64,000 nucleotides of DNA from Hypoxylon rubiginosum (Eukaryota > Ascomycota > Sordariomycetes > Xylariales > Hypoxylaceae): contig CADCXA010000021.1 in the NCBI GenBank assembly GCA_902806565.1, forward strand, positions 1,488,001 to 1,552,000, read 5' to 3'. The position numbers and the translations under genes were made by a program. The notes under the pieces are model-generated. The model saw only the letters and a list, made by a program, of their open reading frames with translations, made no database searches and was not told where the DNA came from. Shown here one piece after another: positions 53,994 through 64,000 of the stretch (the stretch's first letter is position 1; each line of letters opens with the position of its first letter).

Positions 53994-56900
53994 ATGATGG
54001 CCGATATTCAACAGCCCGTAGCACAGCCTACGGGCGATCCCAAAAGCAACACTTCAAGCACGGATGTAAAGTCGGCAATGTCTCAATCGGCTCTCGTGGA
54101 CAACTCCAGTGGACCTACTCGAATGAATAGCGATTCCGAAAATGTCACACCCGTCGACGACACGGAATCCGAATTGCGTTTGGGGAAAGAAAAGAACCCG
54201 AAATTTGAGGTAGTATATGAGTCTGATGCATTGCTATACTGTCGCAAAACAGGGTATAGACATTCGATTTTGCTCGAATTCGGTATCAGGAAATGCCCTG
54301 GTTGCGGTGAAGACCTGAAATTTAAAGAGCGAGTGGTAAAGAAAGATGGCTCTGAAGAACCCCTTGGCGGCGGAGAAGTTGCATTTGAAATAGAATATAC
54401 AGACATGGGGGGCAACTGGTTTGGACGAGAGAATTGGTCTGTGCCCTTTGATCTGCAGGAGGCAAGAAAGGGGGTATCCATCCAAGATGAGAACTCGATC
54501 CTTAAGGTGGTGAACGTCCTGAGAACAAGTTTCCCGGCGGACGACAAGAGATATCCAACCGCACAGAAAATGTTAATGGACCAAGACATCTTGAGGGACC
54601 CGACCGTCAACGTCTCTATCCACAGCACCAAGCTCGTCGTGTATTCGCAGCGGTTCCTTAAAGTGTTGCGAAGATTCGTCGAGTATTACCCTGGTATTAG
54701 CCTCGAGGCTCAATTCGTCACCATCGAGGAGCCGTACTGCGTGATCGCACATCATCTCCAAGAACTCAACGAGTTCCAGGAAGCTCATCGTCCGCAAATC
54801 GAGGCGGCAATATCCGCGGCTATCAAAGACCAAAGTACCGAAGCCGAAGCCGAAACGGACGACGAAGCAACGTACCGCCACATCGACACCGTGATGAACT
54901 TCGTAAAAAGACCCGTATGGGTGGAGAGCGTTGAGATGGAGAAAGCACGATATTCCCAGGATCCTCCCATGTGCACCTACCGGATGTTGTGGCTTCTGTA
55001 TAAACCGGGGGATACAGTCTATACCGAGTCTGATGGAAAGCCAGCCGCAAATGTCATCCAGTCCGTAAGGGTAGATCCTGCGGTTTTGGCACTACAACCG
55101 GACAGGCTGAGTCCTTACAAGATAACCATCTGGTATCTAGACTTTGACGGACGGCACATTAGGCGATGGTCGCGCATAATCACCATCGCCCCTTTCGATG
55201 GCGAAAAGGAGATCAGCGCTCAGGGCGTAGTTCCTTGCAGGTTCTTTGACCAGATTGACTCTGGCCAAAGGCGACAGACGCTCGAGAGCGAAGGGGAGCG
55301 CTGGTACCAATTACTCAGCCCTAAACAAGTCCGCTATGCAGGAGAAACGATGGATGCAATAAGGCGAAAAGTGAGTAACCTCCTACCCCAAAATCGGAAT
55401 GGGGGCGGTACCTAGGTAGGAATCAAACTACGGGTACTAACGAGAGTAGATTCATGGGCGAACTGTGATCGATTGCGACGCGTTCCGGCAAGAAAACCCA
55501 CCAGATGCACCCAAAAAGCCAGACTATTATTCAAAAGAGCTGCAACGGAGGGCCATTGAAGAAGCGGAAAGGGAACCGAAGCTGGCCGAGGACGTAGGGG
55601 ACAGTTCAGCACTGTGTCCATGCGAGCAATGCCTAGGATTAAGACAACATCCACCATCAAAATTCATGTGGATCGATTACGACCTGATAGATCCGACCAA
55701 GGTAGAGAGCTTAGACCTTCCCGGTGGTCCTCGGGGAGTCAAGCATAGGTACCTGATTTGTTCAAGACGGCTTTTCGGTTTCGTTTTGAAAGCACGAAAA
55801 TGGGGTAAGCTAATCCCAGTACAATTTCCCCTTAACATTACGTTAGGAGGTAACCAACTGATCGATAACTCTTCGCTCGGACAGAAATCCTCGATGTCGC
55901 ATGTTGCCATGATGTAGACGTCAACACGAGAGCGATAGAAAGGCTTGTGATGCCCCAAGACAACAAAGATATGATCAAAGCCCTTGTCCACCGCTACACC
56001 ACCAGCTCCGACAAAGACAACTCTCCACCTCCTTGGGGAACAGATTTCATCGAGGATAAGGGACACGGAAGAATCTTCCTTCTTCATGGCAGTCCTGGAG
56101 TTGGGAAGACTTATGTAAGTCTACATACCCTTTCTTCGATTCTAAAGAGGTAGCGAGCTGACTTTGTGTTAGACAGCAGGTAATTATTCAGCAATCCGGT
56201 TACGGTTATATACAAAGCTCACAAAAGGCAACAGAATGTATCGCCGAGTACACTGGGAGACCTTTACTCTCCCTCACATGCGGTGACCTTGGAAGAGACG
56301 AAACCCGAGTTGAACAAGCCCTATCTAAATGGTTTGGACTCGCCGAAAGATGGGGTGCAGTGATGCTTTTGGACGAAGCTGATGTTTATACCGAGAAACG
56401 CATGATTTCTGATCTCAAAAGGAACAGTATGGTCTCTGGTATGTCGTTGATCCTTTCACACCTTTTCCGAGTTATGCTAACGTGATAGTCTTCCTCCGGT
56501 GTATGGAGTACTACAAGGGCATTCTGTTCTTAACTACAAACCGGGTGGGCACGTTTGACGACGCTTTCGTCTCAAGGATACACGTATGATTCTATAACCC
56601 GCGGTAAATGTAGCGTAGTCACACTGATCATTCACATCAAGGTCATCATTCACTACAAGAATCTCACCCAAGAATATCGCAATGTTATCTGGAATCAGTT
56701 CTTCGACAAGCTCGAGGACGAGCGAGACGACATCGAAATCCGCCGCAACTGCAGGAGCTATGTGATGGAAGATATGACGGAGAGCACGTGGAACGGCCGC
56801 GAGATCCGGAATGCTTTCCAGACCGCCGTCGCCCTCGCGTACTACGAGTTCTCCCAGAAGGAAAACAAGAAGCCGAACGAGGTCGCCGTCCTAACATCCA

Positions 56901-57043
56901 AGCATTTTGAAAAGGTTTGCAGAATCACGCTCGAGTTCAAGTATTACCTAGAGGACGTCAACGACGGGCTAGACGAAAACCAGCGAGCGGCACTGGCAAG
57001 ATCCAGGGCAAGAGACGGCCAGGATAAGCCAAAGATACCGTGA
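53994..57043 (+). CDS. DUF7025-AAA ATPase (889 aa, six exons)
   Basis: Exons: 53994-55370, 55450-55804, 55885-56114, 56228-56438, 56489-56583 and 56642-57043; introns are 50-113 nt and all phases close. The N-terminal 500 residues are the fungal DUF7025-type region (with CxxCG: KCPGCGEDLKF; MCTYRMLWLLYKPGDTVY; PCRFFDQIDSGQ). The AAA core follows: Walker A GSPGVGKT, Walker B AVMLLDEAD, sensor-1 ILFLTTNR and an arginine at VSRIHVVI, then the AAA lid with TWNGREIRNAFQTAVALA. Fungal genomes carry many copies of this architecture, often near incompatibility-type genes. Substrate unknown. Intron 3 (56115-56227) could alternatively end at about 56182 with an open extension, but that would insert residues after the Walker A helix and is unlikely. 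Confidence 0.87.
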
Positions 57044-57641
57044 ACTAGTCCGAAGCAGAAAGCGAAGCATTTCGATTAGTTCGCATACACCTCATTAACT
57101 AGAACATTCGTTTACGTAGCATTTTACCCTCTTAACACAAGTCGATGATCCTTCCTATTAATAGGTGATCGTATCGTGAGAGACTGGAACATCATGAATT
57201 CCGGTCAGAGCCTTTTAATTATTATGAAGTCTAAATTATATGGACCTCATGAGTAACAAGTATTGTAGGATACTAAAGACCGTGACTTTAGAAGATAGGG
57301 GGGCAAACCCCAAAGTCACCTTCTCGTAAATGGTATTTTATCTATTGCAGTCTAACATCTATTACGCGGTTGCATTGGAATATGATAGAAAAGATCGATA
57401 GAGACGATTCCAAGTCAGTTTTAGTCGAAGTAAGGGAGTCTGCTGCTTTACAAAATATGCCACTCACTTCCGATATACTCATGTAGCAAGAAGGAGAGGT
57501 TGTGAATCACTAACTTGGAATTTTGATAAACGGGAAGCATCGAGCTTTCAAGCATATAAATACATCAAGGCTTTTCTCTCTAAGCCCTGATCATTTCATC
57601 ATCGAACTAGACACAGCAACCCATTCTTAAAAACAAGCATC
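57044..57641. other. Intergenic region
   Basis: AT-rich 600-bp spacer. The last 100 bases form the leader of the next gene. Nothing else is seen. Confidence 0.55.
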
Positions 57642-58541
57642 ATGGAGCAAAACGCGGCCAAGGAGCAGAGCATCGCCATGGAGCAGGACACGACTATGGA
57701 GCAGACCGCGAAACCCAATCTACTCCAGAAATCCGACATACTCGCCGATCTCTCAGGGGTTATCAGGTGGAACGACACCAAGCTAACGAAACGCGCCTTC
57801 TCAAGCTCCGGCTCCCGGCCGGAAGACTTCTACCGCGCGGTCACCCAGTGGATGGACGACCCCGTGAACAACGTCCTATGCCTCCTCACGCCGTCGGCCC
57901 GGTACTTCCCCGCGTGCCTCGTCAACATCGTCTGCGGGATGGCCGACACGCTGCACTCAGCGCGGCAGGCGGCCGCCATAATCACGTTCGGCGGCGGGAA
58001 GAGGGACTACGCGGTCGTCAGCCGGTACCCGATGGGCGAGCCCAAGGACCCGTCGCCCCTGGACAAGACGCGCTCGTTCGTGTGCACCGTCATCGCGCAG
58101 CTCGTCGACGCCCTTCCCGACGCCTTCGAGGACCCCGACGGCGCGCTGGCGGAGGGGGAGGAGGATAAGGTGCTAGCGGCGATCCGGGCGAAGAAGGAGG
58201 AGAAATTCGAGTTTCCGATCACGGTCGACGAGGCCGTACGTTTGATCAAAGCTCTCGTCAACATTCTATCTCGGGAGATGAAGCTGTTCTTCGTCTTCGA
58301 AGGCTGCGACGCGCTGACGCGATTCGACGGTTATGATCAATTCGGCAGAGTGTATGACCAGACGCTCACTAGCCAACTCGCGGACTTGCTCTGTTTCCTG
58401 GCGGCGCCGCGCGAGTTTGGACGAGCTCGGAAGCTTCTGTGGGTCGGCCCTGCGAATAGCATGCCCATCAAGAAGGTGAAGCTTGAGGTGGGCCACGGGG
58501 CCTTCAGGATCGTCGATCACCCTAAAGACTGGAACTGGTAG
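57642..58541 (+). CDS. Hypothetical protein, possibly a STAND-like fragment (299 aa)
   Basis: A single frame starts MEQNAAKEQSIAMEQDTTME, a Glu/Gln/Met-rich head with a repeated A/T-MEQ pattern. The body resembles the accessory P-loop fold of fungal STAND proteins: NNVLCLLTPSARYFPACL, a short strand AIITFGGGKRD, and KLFFVFEGCDALTRFDGYDQ, which parallels the VINGLERLE Walker-B-like part of the neighbouring broken gene. No intact Walker A is present. A role linked to the adjacent DUF7708/STAND and DUF7025-AAA genes is only an inference from location. Codon use is GC-rich relative to its flanks. It is intronless and intact. Confidence 0.6.
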   Translation: MEQNAAKEQSIAMEQDTTMEQTAKPNLLQKSDILADLSGVIRWNDTKLTKRAFSSSGSRPEDFYRAVTQWMDDPVNNVLCLLTPSARYFPACLVNIVCGMADTLHSARQAAAIITFGGGKRDYAVVSRYPMGEPKDPSPLDKTRSFVCTVIAQLVDALPDAFEDPDGALAEGEEDKVLAAIRAKKEEKFEFPITVDEAVRLIKALVNILSREMKLFFVFEGCDALTRFDGYDQFGRVYDQTLTSQLADLLCFLAAPREFGRARKLLWVGPANSMPIKKVKLEVGHGAFRIVDHPKDWNW

Positions 58542-58748
58542 AATAAGGGGAGGAGCGAAAGAGACGGATGGATCTGGGAATGTCTGCGTTTTTTAATTAC
58601 TAGGTAGAGCTGCTGAGGCGACGACTATCTACCTAATGCATATGATATTGGAGACTCGCGCCTCGCGAACATCTATTGGAATATCCTCATGATGGCACGT
58701 AGTGATTCGTCCCCTCTGGAAAACTACGATAATTGCCTGGCTAGCCCA

Positions 58749-59754
58749 TTACATCTCGCCACATTGGGCGACTACCACGTCCATGTCCGGTACGTCGCGT
58801 CCACGTCTACCGGTCTTAGTTTTCTCTACCTTCTCGATAACATCGAGGCCATCGACGACCTTGCCGAAGACGACGTGCTTCCCATCGAGGTGAGGAGTAG
58901 GGACAGTGGTGATGAAGAACTGTGATCCATTGGTATTTGGGCCGGAATTCTGCTCTGCAGTTAGCATAGCTAGAAAGAAGAGAAGTCGGAACTTACGGCC
59001 ATGGAAAGAAGGCCCTTCTGGGTATGCTTCATGGAGAAGTTCTCATCCGCGAACGACTTGGTACCGTAAATACACTTGAATAGGGGTATGGTTAGTATCC
59101 GCTCAAACTTATCGCGCAGTACCAACTTACAGTACTTCCAGTGCCATCACCGTTGAGGAAATCTCCACCCTGAATCATGAAGTTGCTGATCTGTAACCGG
59201 TTAGAATGACTTCGTTTGGTCTGTAATGAGATTGGGGGGTCATACGATTCTGTGGAATTTGCTTCCCTTGTAACCCTGGCTCTGGCCGCGGTTGTTCTTG
59301 GACTCGCCCGTGCAGAACTGGCGGAAGTTCTCTGCCGTGCGAGGCACGGCATCCTTGAAGAGCTCGAAGGTTACTCGACCCAGAGGCTCACCTGTGGCAT
59401 ATTAGAACCATACTGAATCATCACCTACACCTAGGTGAAGCTCCTGAAGGCAAAGACGTTGCTGTAGTCTAGAAATCACGTGACGTCGACTAATACCAAG
59501 CTGATGGCCGGTCTAATGCACAAAATCCCCCATGTACGCAATGTACGCAATAGCAATGGGTTTCGCAAGCGCTTACCTCCAATGGTGATGTCGAAGAAGA
59601 CCCTAATAATTCCATTTCATCAGCCCCGGCAGCTTCGGATGCTGACAGATCCTGCATTGGATGGGAGGGGGGCGATGCAGGGCGACTCAGCCACTACGCG
59701 TAATAGAAAGACTTACAGAGGGTTTCCGGAAGCCGGGAGCTGCGTCGGCGCCAT
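58749..59754 (-). CDS. ppih: Cyclophilin H-type peptidyl-prolyl isomerase (182 aa, six exons)
   Basis: Minus-strand exons: 59754-59717, 59602-59577, 59391-59246, 59190-59131, 59074-58997 and 58949-58749. All phases join, giving [20 protein letters not shown]... The catalytic cyclophilin core is intact: FHRI with the active Arg, [17 protein letters not shown] and [12 protein letters not shown]. The C-terminus ends VVVAQCGEM, close to the SQCGEM end of cyclophilin H (USA-CyP), the U4/U6 snRNP-associated isomerase; length and the NPxVFFDxTIGG start agree. The last intron's acceptor is the second of two AGs 5 nt apart (AG|AATTCC), the only one in frame. Confidence 0.92.
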
Positions 59755-62700
59755 ACTTGCAAAGGCTGGCTAGATTGAATGAAACGACGTGATAGGCCGC
59801 TCGGGAAAGTTATATGAGAATGCCGAGACCGGAAAGGCTTACTTAGCTCTAGTACGCGCCTTTAGGAGAACGAACTTGTGAAAAGACTTACGTTCGTTCG
59901 GGTTCGGATACGCGGTTAGCCGGTGGTGAAGTTACGGAAAGAGTTGTATGCGAATTTTACGCTACCTACCGAATTGAGAAGGACACAGCCAGTCAGCTGG
60001 CGATGATGTAAATGAACGGTCCCAACCGGCCGCGGGGATAGTGGGGCATTTGGCGGGGGGTTTTTTTCGATGCCAAATCTCTCTCTGGCAAGTTCCGCAA
60101 CCTGGGGAACGGCTAGACTTTTTTCTTCTTTTACATTTTCCATTACCCGTCTATAAACTCATAAACTCGGGGTACTAGTGTAGAAATTAACTACCTGGTA
60201 CCTAAAGTTAGGGATTTACCTAAATTCAGTCTCTCCGAGGTCTAGTCTGTAGATCCCGAGGCTCAAGTGCTTCTATCTTACCTAGGATCTATATCGTATA
60301 GCTTCGTAAGAGAAATAGGTAGCGTTCCTATGGTTTCGCGAGAAGAATCGAAAGGTTTATTCCACGCTGTCTGGTTGTCCGCATCAAATGATCAGCGTCG
60401 ATAAATGACCTCATCGACAATCTTGCGACCTCAATAGAGTAGGCTCATGCGATGGAGGGGCTTCCTGTTGTCCCACCTTCGATGGTACCTATTCGCTATA
60501 ACTCTTACGATAGTCGTTCATCGGCCGTGTCGGTGAACACCGCGAACACCGTGAATAAAAACTTAACGGAATAATGATTACGGAATTATAGAGAATATCT
60601 ATCAACTGACTTACAGCACCAACATCCTAAGAGGTAGATAGATACATTAAGCCTCTACGTATGTCGCACCACAATGATTAAATTACCAGGCGGTGTGCCA
60701 TCAACATCCAATCCTGAAACTAAGGCAGAGGTTCGAGGTTCGGGATCTTGAATGTTTGTTTGCTTGCACCTATAAAGCCGCGTGCCGTGTCCCCGGCGCC
60801 CTTGGCACTTCTGCCAGCCTCGTTGTCGTCCGGTCACTATTCTGCGTGCCATTGGCCTGGACGTTGACAAATACCACATCTAGGCTCTGTCCCTTGGCAC
60901 GAATCGGCTGACCGTGGTCCATGATAGCTCTAGGCACTAGCAATAGCACTGCCCTACTGAGCCTATTCGTGTCGTCTCATGAATTACCTATATAGGAATG
61001 CGATTAAGGTCGCGTGCGTTGGCGGAGTGCTGGGGTCCTTCCAAATACCACGGCGCAACTCCGTCTGGGTTTATCTGGAATCCGATCTTGATACGACACT
61101 AGAGAAAGAGGGTACAAGTAGATCTTATAAGGCCTCCTAGATCTAAAGGCTTTCGAAACATCCGGAGCCGTTAGTCTAGTATTTAAATGGTTAGCCTACC
61201 TAGCATCTTTGTTATAGTAGACCGAATGTAGTTTAGAGATCCTATTAAAGCTATACTTACCGAGATTCCGTATCAATATATGATTCGCGGAATACTAAGC
61301 AAGCGTTTGGGGATATCAACTATCGGCGCATTAAAGATGGCCGAAAATTACTAGAACGACACACAACACAGCCTCATGCTTACCAGGTGTCCGGGAAACA
61401 TGGTATGGATTCCATGATCCCTATCCTGCAAGCAAATTTGATAACGTTATCTGAGTCGCTGTCTCGCATATCGAATCTGGAACTCTGGGTGAAGTCAGGG
61501 GTAACGCAAACACGTAATTCGGGAGACCCCACGAGCAGCGCGCTACATAACGTGATATACCTTACACCTTCCGAGTCGCAAGGCATTGGTAAATTGCGTA
61601 GCAAGATGTGGCTTTGCCTTCGTGCTAACGGGCTTTCATGAATTGGTAGCGGTCATCGTTGCTCGACGTGCTAGCGAACACGCTAGCGCTGAATACTGAC
61701 CAACAACACCGCCGTCTTACTGTACGACTTGAGTATCAGGGTCAAATAGTCAAATAGGGTGAGTTGGGGTTTGGGCGGGCTTACGTGGTACCGGCGAGCT
61801 TGTTATATCAGATCTGTATTCCCTTGGAGTTAGCTTCCGATTGCCACTGAGCACGCGGGAGTCTCGGGATCCCGAAAGTTCGATGCAGACGACGCAGACG
61901 ATGCGGACGATGCAGCCGCAGGTATCACGATCAACGGTTTAAGCCATCCCGAACTACTTGACAATCCGGGCTCGTGTCGGGAACTCGATTCTAGATTGCT
62001 CGCACGTGAGGTATACATGTGCTGCCACATGATGGCTATGGCCTGATGCGAAGCGTAAGGTGGGAATATTTTATAGTAGTGGCACGATGAGATACGATAC
62101 CTATACGGCTTAGTTTAGCGACCAATCTTTTCTCTTCCTATCCCATCTTCGTTCACGCTCCAGACCCGGCTTGTTTAAGACATAAATGCGGGATTAGGGG
62201 ACTAAGTTGATTGAACAGGAACAGAAACATTGCCGCATTCAGGGGGTGGTTGGAGCTTGGGGGTGCATGAGGCTTCTAAGCGCCCATCTAAATGCAGTTG
62301 ATCTACCTATAGTCTGCATAGTCTGCATACACGTAGTATGTAGATGGTTTACTGTAGTGTAGATCTAGGATAGTTGCACAACCAACAATCTGTTCAATCT
62401 GTTTTAGAATGCGAGATGCATCCAAAATGTCCGTATAAGGGGATTATCACCATCGCCGCCAATGGATACAGAGTTTGAAGTTTGGAGTTTCAAGGGGGGG
62501 TTGTGAGAGTTGAGAGTTGAGAGTTGAGAGTATGTACTTTGCTTACAATTCTATTGTATTGTAGACAACTTGGAACCTTCTTGAGCTTAAGATGAGATGA
62601 GATTAGACGGTTCATGTTGTTAACCGTTTTAATGCGGACGGGCCGTCTCGAACTCAAAATTCAGTTCAGTACCTTAGGTACCTAGAGGTAAATTGCACCA

Positions 62701-63943
62701 ATAGCCAATAACCAATAGCACCGGTGATCCACATGCCCACCCATCTGCGAGTCACATTGAAGATCTTTTGTTCTTCTCCCACTCCCACCTTTTTTTTTTT
62801 TTTTACTACCAAACTACTAGACTACTGACTACGTGGGAATGATTCATGATGCAATAAGACAATGCGCAACACCTGAGCTGTAAAGTTTGAATGTGGAATT
62901 CCTTTTCCTTGCCAGCTCACTAGTACCTTGCTGTTTCTGATTAACTAACTAACTACCTTAGGTAGGTAAGCTTATGTTTAGGACATTCAGGGCCATTAGT
63001 CCTCCATAGTTCATGGCCTAAAAACAGGACCCGAAACGGCTTTTAACAAGAGCGGCATCCCATTTCCATATGCGGCTAAGACAATCACACCTGCACGCTC
63101 TTGGGCGCTGACACCAACCTCTCATTGGATTATTTTGAGATCCACCTCTACCTATCGTTTTAGAGCCAAGATTTAAAGAAATCAAAACCAGCCCCAACCA
63201 GTCAGCCAGTCACCAGTTCGCCCGTCTATTATCACCATCCACCATCCACCATCCACTTGTCCACCGTCTACCGTCCGGCCCTGACCCGACCCGACCGTCT
63301 TTGCAACAACCTACTAGCCAGCTAGCCTGCCTCTACTCCTTGCGCTTGTAGCCTGTAGTTTAGTTACAATAGCTTATCGCGAGGTACAACATCACAGGAC
63401 CGTCAGACTCGCAACTCGCAACCCCCCCCCCAAAAGGCCCCAGGCCCCAAGACCTAAGCCCCCCCAAATCCTTTCCCTCCCCTGGGCAACCTTTCTTGGT
63501 TCCTTTGGCCGTCGCACGTTTCTTTCTCCACCCGCCCTTGGCCTTCCCGGCTGAACTAGACGTACAAGCCTTCATTCGTACTACTAATCTCTCTGATCCT
63601 TTCAACCAACTAAACCAACTTCCAACTTGTCCATACTCATCCCAACCTTGGCACTTTTCTCTATCACCACCGAATGGTCGGCATCATTTGCCATCCGTCG
63701 TTTTCCTCTTGAATCGCTGTCTAAGAAAAGAGGAAGTCTATATTATCGATCGATAAGTGTCTCAGACGGGTTTGGCGATCATCGCAGTAAATGGCATCGT
63801 TGCTTAGGACAAGGCCGTGTTGATAGGATTCTCTGTCCATTTTGGCCACAAGTCGAGGCCCTTTTGCCAATGACCTACGAACTCGACAATTGACCGGCCC
63901 TTTCTAAATACCTGGTTTTCACAATTCCTTCTCATTTGCGAAG
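59755..63943. other. Gene-poor region of 4.2 kb
   Basis: No protein gene is convincing. Frames of 60-100 codons overlap on both strands without motifs. Visible items: a small perfect hairpin GCTAGCG-AACA-CGCTAGC near 61670; a GACGATGC-type triplet run near 61885-61915; a GAGAGTT repeat near 62506-62531; an exact TAGGTACCTA palindrome at 62675; an 18-T run near 62792. From about 63150 the sequence is C/T-rich with CACCATCCACCATCC repeats and looks like a long fungal 5' leader for the gene that starts at 63944. Confidence 0.5.
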
Positions 63944-64000
63944 ATGGTTGACTTCAACGACGCTCTGGCGGGCGGTGCCCATTTCGTCGCAAGAGCCATT
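63944..64000 (+). CDS. Start of a gene cut by the window edge
   Basis: ATG at 63944 opens MVDFNDALAGGAHFVARAI and runs off the window without a stop. The long C/T-rich leader upstream and the good ATG context (GAAGATGG) support a real start. Nineteen residues are too few to name a family. Confidence 0.55.
   Translation, partial: MVDFNDALAGGAHFVARAI

Noticed and set aside
56182..56227. Alternative acceptor adding 15 residues after the AAA Walker A motif
   Set aside because: It would insert residues between GKTY and the conserved helix ATECIAEYT, which is unlikely in an AAA fold.

Overview
This window is nuclear DNA from a filamentous ascomycete, most likely a Sordariomycete. It carries short (50-180 nt) GT...CTAAC...AG introns, a tRNA-Leu with an anticodon-loop intron, and fungal-specific families such as DUF3128, DUF3807, DUF7025-AAA and DUF7708/STAND-like. 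Its cyclophilin H, uS17 and CK2 alpha genes are of ascomycete type. Gene names come from remembered family patterns only; no database search was possible. Exon boundaries were worked out by hand from splice motifs and reading-frame continuity.

Layout. 1-6 kb: an F-box protein and a two-exon membrane protein. 6-9 kb: tRNA-Leu(AAG) and the inner-kinetochore protein Ame1/CENP-U. 10-16 kb: a four-helix MARVEL-like protein, a 59-residue cysteine-rich protein, tRNA-Gln(CTG) and an Emi1-like twin-CX9C protein. 16.3-18 kb: two truncated genes (an NAD(P)-binding protein and a 2-oxoglutarate dioxygenase-like protein) on either side of an AT-rich inverted-repeat element. 18.7-25 kb: ribosomal protein uS17 (RPS11) and the outer-kinetochore scaffold Spc7/KNL1. 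26.6-28.8 kb: an unrecognised membrane protein with a proline-rich tail. 28.9-35.3 kb: no convincing protein gene, but dense RNA-like secondary structure (below). 36.8-43 kb: CK2 alpha, a DUF3807 protein and an unknown coiled-coil protein. 43.4-51 kb: ATG14, SCM3 and ATG6. 51.6-58.5 kb: a frameshifted DUF7708/STAND-like gene, a DUF7025 AAA ATPase and a small unknown gene. 58.7-59.8 kb: cyclophilin H. 60-63.9 kb is gene-poor, and a CDS begins at the right edge.

The most unusual content is at 28.9-35.3 kb. It contains an array of 11 hairpins (29668-30211, about 51 nt apart). The stem sequences differ between copies but stay complementary, while the apical loop and flanks are conserved. Downstream are many more long hairpins, some sharing a second loop (AAGAGAG), joined by A/C-rich linkers and crossed by at least five well-formed introns. 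Imperfect pairs are G.T on the + strand, which fits a structured RNA transcribed rightward. I know of no described fungal RNA like this.

Functional grouping: three kinetochore/centromere factors (Ame1, Spc7, Scm3) lie within 43 kb, and two subunits of the autophagy PI3-kinase complex I (Atg14, Atg6) lie within 8 kb on either side of SCM3. Four phased GATAAG sites precede ATG14.
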